From Streptomyces canus (GTDB lineage Bacteria; Actinomycetota; Actinomycetes; Streptomycetales; Streptomycetaceae), in contig NZ_JAUSWW010000001.1 in the NCBI RefSeq assembly GCF_030815415.1, positions 1,364,001 through 1,428,000 of the forward strand: DNA of 64,000 nucleotides, in the 5' to 3' direction. The stretch's first letter is position 1; every line of letters begins with the position of its first letter. Both the position numbers and the translations under genes were made by a program. Positions 59,147-64,000 of this stretch are shown here, one piece after another. Below the pieces are notes generated by a model. That model searched no databases. It was given only the letters and a program-made list of their open reading frames with translations, and was not told where the DNA came from.

Positions 59147-59415
59147 TCAGTGGGTCTCGGTCAGACCGGAGGAGCCGTCCTCCGCACCCGCGCCGGCTTC
59201 CTCGCCGCCGACCTCCTGGCCGCCGACCTCTTCGCCGCCGACCTCTTCGCCGCCCGCCTCTTCGCCACCGGCCTCCTGGCCGCCGACCGCTTCGCCGCCG
59301 ACCTCTTCACCGGCACCGGCTTCCTCGCCCGCGCCCGCGCCCGCGCCCGCTTCCTCGCCCGCACCGGCCTCGTCACCGGCACCGGCACCGGCCTCGTCAC
59401 CCGCGCCGGCCTCGC
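59147..59415 (-). repeat. Low-complexity tandem repeat encoding the protease tail
   Basis: Degenerate 12-21 bp units encode GEEAGAG/GGEEVGG/GDEAGAG variants. The plus strand shows repeated gccgcc-gacctc-tt and ctcgcc-cgc blocks. The region is a likely site of copy-number change between strains. Confidence 0.8.
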
Positions 59416-60547
59416 CGCCGCCCGCCGCGTCGCCCGCGCCGAGGGTCGCGCCGACCGCCTCCAGGGCGGTGGTGACCGGCTGGAAGAAGGTCTCGCCGCC
59501 GACCGTGCAGTCGCCGCTGCCGCCGGAGGTCAGGCCGATGGCCAGGCCGTCCTGGGTGAACAGCGAGCCGCCGCTGTCGCCGGGTTCGGCGCAGACGTTG
59601 GTCTGGATGAGCCCGGTGACGGTGCCCTCCGGGTAGTTCACGGTGGCGTCGAGTCCGAGGACCTGGCCGTCGTTGAGCCCGGTGGTGCTGCCCATCCGGA
59701 ACACCTGGAGGCCGACCTCGGCGTCCGCGGCCTGGGAGATCGCGACGGTCTGGTCACCGACGTTGACCTCGCTCGGCGCAACGGTCGCCGGGTCGTCGTA
59801 CTTGACGAGTGCGAAGTCGCCGTCACCGGGGAACGTGGCCTGGTCGACGGTGGCGATCGGCGCGCCGCCGTCCGCGTCGGACCACTCCGCCGCCGCGACC
59901 CCGCAGTGACCGGCGGTCAGGAAGGCCGGGGTGCCGTCGCCCGCGGTGACGTTGAACCCCGCCGAGCAGCGGGCGCCGCCGGCGAAGATGGCGTCGCCGC
60001 CGGAGAGGAACGTCTTGAAGGTGCCGGCCGACTTCTTGATGGTCGCCATGCCGGAGCCGAGGGTCTGGACGGTCGACTCCAGCTGGTCCCACTTGCCGCC
60101 GGTGACCGTGCTGTCGGCGGTGACGAGGATCTTGTTCGTCCGGGGGTCCACGGCCCAGGCCGTGCCCGGGATGGTCGCGTCGGACTTCAGCGTCTGCGCG
60201 CCGGCGGCCAGTTCGGCGAGGCTGTTGTCGACCTCGCGTATCTCCGCGCCGGCCTTCTTCGCCTGGACGATCACATTGTTGTTGTCGCCCGGGATGACGT
60301 TGACGACGAGCTGCTGCTGGTCCGTGTCGTAGTACGAACCGGCGAACGACTCGCCGAGCAGGTCGGCGAGCTGCGAGGCGAGATCCGAGGCGTCCGATGC
60401 CTTGAGGGTCTGGGGTGCTGCGGTCTGGCCCGAGGAGCCGTCCTGGTTGGCGTTCGCCTGCGGCAGGAGTATTGCGGCTGCTCCGAGCGCCACCACGCCG
60501 CCCGCTGCTATCGCGGCCTTGCGCTTCGGAATTCGCTTGTGACTCAA
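59147..60547 (-). CDS. Secreted streptogrisin-type serine protease with Gly/Glu-rich tail
   Basis: This is a 466-residue preproprotease of the chymotrypsin fold (S1E). A signal peptide covers ~1-34 (HKRIPKRKAAIAAGG...PQANA). The propeptide runs to about residue 187 (YYDTDQQQLVVNVI-type alpha-lytic prodomain). The mature protease has the triad His ~212 in LTAGHCG, Asp ~244 in GDFALVKYDDP and Ser ~322 in CAEPGDSGGSLF; Cys pairs are kept. From ~378 a tail of ~88 residues consists almost only of Gly, Ala, Glu, Asp and Val in short repeats (GEEAGAG, GGEEVGG), highly acidic. This replaces the chitin-binding domain found in some relatives and may act as wall-spanning linker or calcium/polycation binder; that is inference. 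Confidence 0.9.
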   Translation of the reverse strand: MSHKRIPKRKAAIAAGGVVALGAAAILLPQANANQDGSSGQTAAPQTLKASDASDLASQLADLLGESFAGSYYDTDQQQLVVNVIPGDNNNVIVQAKKAGAEIREVDNSLAELAAGAQTLKSDATIPGTAWAVDPRTNKILVTADSTVTGGKWDQLESTVQTLGSGMATIKKSAGTFKTFLSGGDAIFAGGARCSAGFNVTAGDGTPAFLTAGHCGVAAAEWSDADGGAPIATVDQATFPGDGDFALVKYDDPATVAPSEVNVGDQTVAISQAADAEVGLQVFRMGSTTGLNDGQVLGLDATVNYPEGTVTGLIQTNVCAEPGDSGGSLFTQDGLAIGLTSGGSGDCTVGGETFFQPVTTALEAVGATLGAGDAAGGGEAGAGDEAGAGAGDEAGAGEEAGAGAGAGEEAGAGEEVGGEAVGGQEAGGEEAGGEEVGGEEVGGQEVGGEEAGAGAEDGSSGLTETH

Positions 60548-60736
60548 ACTACTCGACCTCCTGAAGGACGGGGTCAGTGCCGCCGGTCGTCGGCGGCTTG
60601 TCGGGGCGCCTGGATGGCAGTGGGTACGCAGGAGTCACGTGGGGCGTTCAATTCCGTTTGCAGGCAATCTCTTTACACAATCGCGAATCGGCCAGGGTCC
60701 GCGTCCGGCGGGCGGGGAGCGGGAACAATCCCTTAT

Positions 60737-61150
60737 ATGACGATGACCACCGCCGAAGCCGACAAGATCCTCGCCGACAACTTCGCCCCCTGGGTCCTTG
60801 AGCTGGGCCTGTCGGTCGAGGCCCTGGACGACCACCGCGCCACCCTGCGTCTGCCCTGGTCGGACCGTCTGTCGCGGGAGGGCGGGGCCCTGTCGGGACA
60901 GGCGCTGATGGCCGCCGCCGACACGGCCACGGTGATCGCGATCTCGGGGGCGCGCGGCGCCTACGGACCGATGACGACGGTGCAGCAGTCGACGTCGTTC
61001 CAGCGTGCGGTGGCCGGTTCGGATGTCCTGATCGAGGCGGTCGTCACCAAGCTGGGCCGGCGTATGGCGTTCGCCGACATCACGATGACCGACGCGGAGT
61101 CGGGCGAACTCGCGGCCCGTGCGAGCACGGTGTACGCACTGCTGGGCTGA
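60737..61150 (+). CDS. PaaI-type hotdog-fold thioesterase
   Basis: This is a 137-residue hotdog-fold protein: NFAPWVLELGLSVEALDDHRATLRLPWSDRLSREGGALSGQALMAAADTATVIAI locates the N-terminal strand and the long central helix (GGALSGQALMAAADTA, with catalytic Asp). QQSTSFQRAVAGSDVLIEAVV and GRRMAFADITMTD complete the fold. It would hydrolyse acyl- or aryl-CoA thioesters; substrate unknown. ATG 60737 follows GGGAGCGGGAA. Transcription is away from the protease gene. Confidence 0.82.
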   Translation: MTMTTAEADKILADNFAPWVLELGLSVEALDDHRATLRLPWSDRLSREGGALSGQALMAAADTATVIAISGARGAYGPMTTVQQSTSFQRAVAGSDVLIEAVVTKLGRRMAFADITMTDAESGELAARASTVYALLG

Positions 61151-61595
61151 CACGGTCCGCGACGGGTCGGCGACGGTCCGTTCCGAACTCCGCGCTGAAT
61201 CCTGGCTTCAGGGAATCTGCACATCCCATACTCACCGAAGTCACCGGGCGCGGTGGTTCTGCACAAGCCCGCGCGGCCCCGTACGTCATTGGGGCGGGAG
61301 TGTCGGATTCGCTTCCCGGGCCGCAAGGACGCGTATGAACGGAACGCACGCCAGGTGTGAAGAAGTCGCCACCGCGCCGTGCGCACTCCTGCACGGTTCG
61401 GTGCTTGTGGGGCTCAAGTTGCCTGGTGAGGCCATGGGTTGATTGGAAGGGCACGGCCGCCGCGTGCTTTGATCCATCGCACCGCAGGAGCCGCACAGGG
61501 CTTCGGAAACGGGCGCTGGGCGCCTGCGGTCGCGGCCGTCCCCAGAGGGGTCACCGCTCCCCCTTGTGAATATCCATATGAAGGGAAGTTCCATC
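61151..61595. other. 445-bp stretch without a confident gene; probable promoter region of the peptide operon
   Basis: I find no conserved protein here. One small frame, ATG 61335 to TGA 61442 (35 codons, NGTHARCEEVATAPCALLHG at its start), has an AAGGAC box five bases upstream and two Cys, but no second line of support. The promoter of the double-glycine peptide operon must lie in this region, because the upstream gene is unrelated. I could not pick a convincing -35/-10 pair. Confidence 0.4.
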
Positions 61596-61811
61596 ATGAA
61601 CTCCACCCCCCAGGTTGAGACCGTCGAGATCTCCGACGCCGAGCTCGACAACGTCTCCGGCGGCCTGCAGCTGAACGCCCTGGGCACCGTCACCGGCCTG
61701 GTGGACGGCGTCGCCCCGGTTTCCGGCCTGGTCGACACGGGCGTCGGCACCGTCGAGGGTGTCACCGGCCTCTCCGTGGCCCCGGTCACGAACCTGGTCG
61801 CCGGTCTCTGA
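61596..61811 (+). CDS. Double-glycine leader peptide (putative bacteriocin/RiPP precursor)
   Basis: This is a 71-residue peptide, ATG 61596 after AAGGGAAG. The leader (1-23) ends EISDAELDNVSGG, a textbook double-glycine leader (Glu-Leu-x-x-Val-x-Gly-Gly) cut by C39 peptidases. The 48-residue core has no Cys. It is Gly/Val/Leu/Thr-rich with an irregular repeat of GLV/GVT units (TVTGLVDGVAPVSGLVD, VTGLSVAPVTNLVAGL) and five acidic or polar breaks, so it is amphiphilic or membrane-active. The two next genes encode an adaptor and a C39-peptidase exporter, its probable maturation and secretion machinery. No modification enzyme is seen in the window. Confidence 0.85.
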   Translation: MNSTPQVETVEISDAELDNVSGGLQLNALGTVTGLVDGVAPVSGLVDTGVGTVEGVTGLSVAPVTNLVAGL

Positions 61812-61824
61812 TCGCACCTTGTGT

Positions 61825-61863
61825 CGTGAGTCCCGGAGCCGTTTCCCGGTTCCGGGACTCACG
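61825..61863 (+). terminator. Hairpin attenuator after the double-glycine peptide gene
   Basis: cgtgagtcccgga (61825-61837) pairs perfectly with tccgggactcacg (61851-61863), loop 13 nt. It would yield much precursor mRNA and less read-through into the export genes, the same layout as at ramS. Confidence 0.75.
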
Positions 61864-61928
61864 GATGCCATAAAGCAACCGGCTCCCAGGGGCCGGTCCC
61901 CTGTTGTTTTCAGGTGAGGGAAAGTTCC

Positions 61929-62735
61929 GTGCAGTTCCGCCAACAGGCCCTCGCCAAGCTCCAGTCACCGGAGGAGCTCGACCTCCCGGTGCGTTTCGCC
62001 CGCCCCCAGGGCTGGCTCGCGCTCTCCGTGACCGTGGTCGTCATGGCCGCCGCGTCCGTGTGGGCGGTGACCGGATCGGTCGCCTCCACCGTGAGCGCGT
62101 CCGCGATCCTCACCCACGGGCAGGGCAGTTACATCCTGCAAAGCCCTGTCGCGGGCCAGGTCACCGCGGTCCTCGCCAAGGAGGGCGAGCAGCTGCCGGC
62201 CAACTCCCCCGTGCTGAAGGTCCGTACGTCCCAGGGCGACTCCGTCGTCCGCTCGGTCGCCGCGGGGCGGGTCACCGCGCTGGCCGCGACCATCGGGCAG
62301 ATCATCCAGACAGGGGCGAACGTCGCCGCGGTGGAGAAGGTCGCGCACTCCAAGGACCCCCTCTACGCCACCGTGTACGTGCCCGCCGAGAACGCGGCCT
62401 CCATCCCCGCGCACGCCGCCGTGGACCTGACCGTCTCCTCGGTGCCCACTCAGGAGTACGGCGTGCTGCGCGGCCATGTGAAGTCGGTGGACCGCTCCGC
62501 GCAGTCGGCGCAGCAGATCTCCGCGTTCCTCGGGGACAGCCAGCTCGGCGAGCAGTTCACCAAGGACGGCAGGCCGGTGGCCGTCCTGGTGAAGCTGGAC
62601 AAGGCCTCCGGCACCAAGAGCGGCTACAAGTGGTCCTCCAAGGACGGGCCGCCCTTCACCCTGACCTCCATGACCGTGGCCACGGGTTCGATCCGGCTGG
62701 CCGACCAGCGCCCCGTCGATTGGCTGCTGCCGTGA
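61929..62735 (+). CDS. HlyD-like membrane adaptor of a peptide exporter
   Basis: This is a 268-residue protein: short cytoplasmic N-terminus (QFRQQALAKLQSPEELDLPV), one membrane helix (WLALSVTVVVMAAASVWAV, residues 32-50), then an external biotinyl-lipoyl-like barrel (ILQSPVAGQVTAVLAKEGEQLPANSPVLKV and VAAGRVTALAATIGQIIQTG) and a beta domain (PLYATVYVPAENAASIPAHAAVDLTV). This is the NHLM-type adaptor that works with a peptidase ABC transporter. GTG 61929 is chosen for the GAGGGAAAG box; GTG 61914 lacks one. Its stop overlaps the exporter GTG. Confidence 0.85.
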   Translation: MQFRQQALAKLQSPEELDLPVRFARPQGWLALSVTVVVMAAASVWAVTGSVASTVSASAILTHGQGSYILQSPVAGQVTAVLAKEGEQLPANSPVLKVRTSQGDSVVRSVAAGRVTALAATIGQIIQTGANVAAVEKVAHSKDPLYATVYVPAENAASIPAHAAVDLTVSSVPTQEYGVLRGHVKSVDRSAQSAQQISAFLGDSQLGEQFTKDGRPVAVLVKLDKASGTKSGYKWSSKDGPPFTLTSMTVATGSIRLADQRPVDWLLP

Positions 62736-64000
62736 GCACCGCACAGGACACCCGCAGCAGACGCCGCGCCACCCCGCCGCCCAAACGGCCCATCCCCAAG
62801 GGCAGGGCGAAGACCGTCCGCACGCCCACCGTCCTCCAGATGGAGGCCGTGGAGTGCGGTGCCGCCTCGCTGGCGATGGTGCTGGGCCACTTCGGCAAGC
62901 ATGTCCCGCTGGAGGAGCTGCGCATCGCGTGCGGTGTCTCGCGCGACGGCTCCCGCGCGAGCAACCTCCTCAAGGCGGCCCGCAGTTACGGTCTGACCGC
63001 CAAGGGCATGCAGATGGACACGGCCGCCCTCGCCGAGGTGAGGACGCCGGCCGTGCTGTTCTGGGAGTTCAACCACTACGTCGTCTACGACGGCATGGGC
63101 CGCCGCTTCGGCCGCCGCGGGGTGTTCATCAACGACCCCGGCAAGGGCCGTCGGTTCGTGCCCATGGAGGACTTCGACTCCAGCTTCACCGGTGTCGTCC
63201 TGGTGATGGAGCCGGGCGACGACTTCACCAGGGGCGGGCGCAAACCGGGGGTGCTCGGCGCGATGCCGGCCCGGCTGCGCGGCACCGCGGGCACGATGCC
63301 CGCCGCGGTGCTGTCCAGCCTGCTCCTGGTGCTGGTCGGCGCGGCGGTGCCCGCGCTGAGCCGTACCTATATCGACATGTTCCTGATCGGGGGGCAGGCC
63401 TCCCTGCTCGGCGTGCTGTTCGCGTCGATGGGGACGTGTGTGCTGCTCACCCTCGTGCTCACCTGGCTGCAACAGGCGAACCTGCTGCGCGGCCGCATCA
63501 TCTCCTCCACGCTCTCCAGCGCCCGCTTCCTGCGCCATCTGCTGCGGCTGCCGGTGACGTTCTTCTCCCAGCGCAGCCCGGCCGACCTGGTGCAGCGCCT
63601 CCAGTCCAACGACGCCGTGTCCGAGACGCTGGCCCGCGATCTCGCGGCGGCGGGCGTGGACGCGGTGGTGGTCGTGCTCTACGCCCTGCTGCTCTACACC
63701 TACGATCCGCAGCTCACGTTCGTCGGCATCGGCGTCGCCCTGCTGAACATCGTCGCCATGCGGGTCGTCATCCGGCTGCGGGCCACCCGTACGGCGAAAC
63801 TCCGCGCGGACAGCGCCCGGCTCACCAACACCGCCTACACCGGCCTGCAGTTGATCGAGACGATGAAGGCGACCGGCGGCGAGGACGGCTACTTCCGCAA
63901 GTGGGCCGGGCAGCACGCCACCACGCTGGAGGAGCAGCAGCGGCTCGGCGTGCCGAGCGCCTGGCTGGGTGTGGTCGCCCCGACGCTGGCCTCGCTCAAC
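62732..64000 (+). CDS. C39-peptidase ABC exporter (NHLM bacteriocin type), 3' truncated by window
   Basis: The frame is open from GTG 62732 (GTGA overlap) to the edge; 423 residues are visible. Residues 30-165 are a C39 peptidase: VLQMEAVECGAASLAMVLGHFG with catalytic Cys42, His115 in FNHYVVYDG and Asp135 in FINDPGKGRR. A membrane domain follows from ~185 with LSSLLLVLVGAAVPALSRTYID and later helices; the ATPase part lies beyond 64000. It would cut the precursor after SGG and export the core. Confidence 0.92.
   Translation, partial: MSTAQDTRSRRRATPPPKRPIPKGRAKTVRTPTVLQMEAVECGAASLAMVLGHFGKHVPLEELRIACGVSRDGSRASNLLKAARSYGLTAKGMQMDTAALAEVRTPAVLFWEFNHYVVYDGMGRRFGRRGVFINDPGKGRRFVPMEDFDSSFTGVVLVMEPGDDFTRGGRKPGVLGAMPARLRGTAGTMPAAVLSSLLLVLVGAAVPALSRTYIDMFLIGGQASLLGVLFASMGTCVLLTLVLTWLQQANLLRGRIISSTLSSARFLRHLLRLPVTFFSQRSPADLVQRLQSNDAVSETLARDLAAAGVDAVVVVLYALLLYTYDPQLTFVGIGVALLNIVAMRVVIRLRATRTAKLRADSARLTNTAYTGLQLIETMKATGGEDGYFRKWAGQHATTLEEQQRLGVPSAWLGVVAPTLASLN

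Noticed and set aside
59041..59475. Arg/Pro-rich plus-strand frames (PRRRP repeats) opposite the protease tail
   Set aside because: They arise from the Gly/Glu tandem repeat read on the other strand.
61335..61442. 35-codon frame with an AAGGAC box upstream of the double-glycine peptide gene
   Set aside because: Only the ribosome binding site supports it; no homology and no repeat of the leader pattern. Left as part of the intergenic description.
1..64000. tRNA genes, rRNA, phage attachment sites, insertion sequences
   Set aside because: I looked for cloverleaf-like ends, CCA-type tails, transposase motifs and terminal repeats by eye and found none convincing.

Overview
The window is high-GC actinobacterial DNA and almost certainly comes from a Streptomyces chromosome. 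It carries a SapB-type (ram/amf) lanthipeptide locus, an oxytetracycline-type ribosomal protection gene, secreted hydrolases with actinomycete signal peptides, a DmdR-type iron box, GTG starts, many 4-bp ATGA/GTGA gene overlaps and short dispersed G5/C5 hairpin repeats. I saw no rRNA, tRNA, CRISPR array or insertion sequence.

Layout. 1-4.6 kb: the end of a cytokinin dehydrogenase-like flavoenzyme, a LOG phosphoribohydrolase fused to a polyketide-type acyltransferase, an ABC exporter and a HAD hydrolase. 4.6-16.6 kb: a complete iron locus. A ferric reductase diverges from an 11-kb operon for siderophore uptake (two FecCD permeases, ATPase, lipoprotein) and NRPS-independent siderophore synthesis. 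The synthesis genes run ATP-grasp, NIS synthetase, MFS exporter, NIS synthetase, PLP decarboxylase, the same order as vibrioferrin pvsABCDE. Two iron boxes lie in the divergent promoter region. 16.6-25.5 kb: aldehyde dehydrogenase, a small secreted protein, a SnoaL-like protein, a MarR regulator divergent from a TPR protein, folD behind a ZTP riboswitch, an ECF sigma factor with a membrane partner, an orphan cytochrome oxidase subunit I, and a MarR-like gene behind a MerR-type promoter.

25.5-37 kb: secreted carbohydrate enzymes (GH27 alpha-galactosidase with a ricin-type lectin domain, GH5 endoglycoceramidase-like), two paralogous macrolide-type glycosyltransferases, a TetR regulator divergent from a secreted beta-propeller, a TipAL-like MerR regulator, and an OtrA-like resistance GTPase preceded by an overlapping leader ORF. 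37-41.7 kb: a decayed carbon monoxide dehydrogenase-type locus (frameshifted CoxS, almost wholly deleted CoxL, CoxE fused to XdhC, frameshifted CoxG) and an aminoglycoside phosphotransferase pseudogene invaded by two short repeats. 41.7-49 kb: a phosphodiesterase and a dTDP-L-rhamnose cell-surface glycan cluster (GT2, rmlC; rmlA, rmlB, rmlD, methyltransferase). 49-51.7 kb: a small hypothetical protein and a GAF/PAS/SpoIIE-phosphatase/ATPase signalling protein.

51.9-64 kb holds two separate peptide-export systems. The first is a ram/amf locus: LanKC synthetase, a 37-residue lanthipeptide precursor, two half-ABC transporters and a convergent RamR-type regulator. After a secreted chymotrypsin-fold protease with a long Gly/Glu tail and a thioesterase comes the second: a 71-residue double-glycine-leader peptide, an HlyD-like adaptor and a C39-peptidase ABC exporter that runs off the window. 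No modifying enzyme for the second system lies inside the window.

Sequence quality: four frameshifts (about 488-491, 37413-37416, 40162-40168 and 53499-53502) each fall in a G or C run inside an otherwise intact reading frame. Base-call errors are a real alternative to gene decay there.
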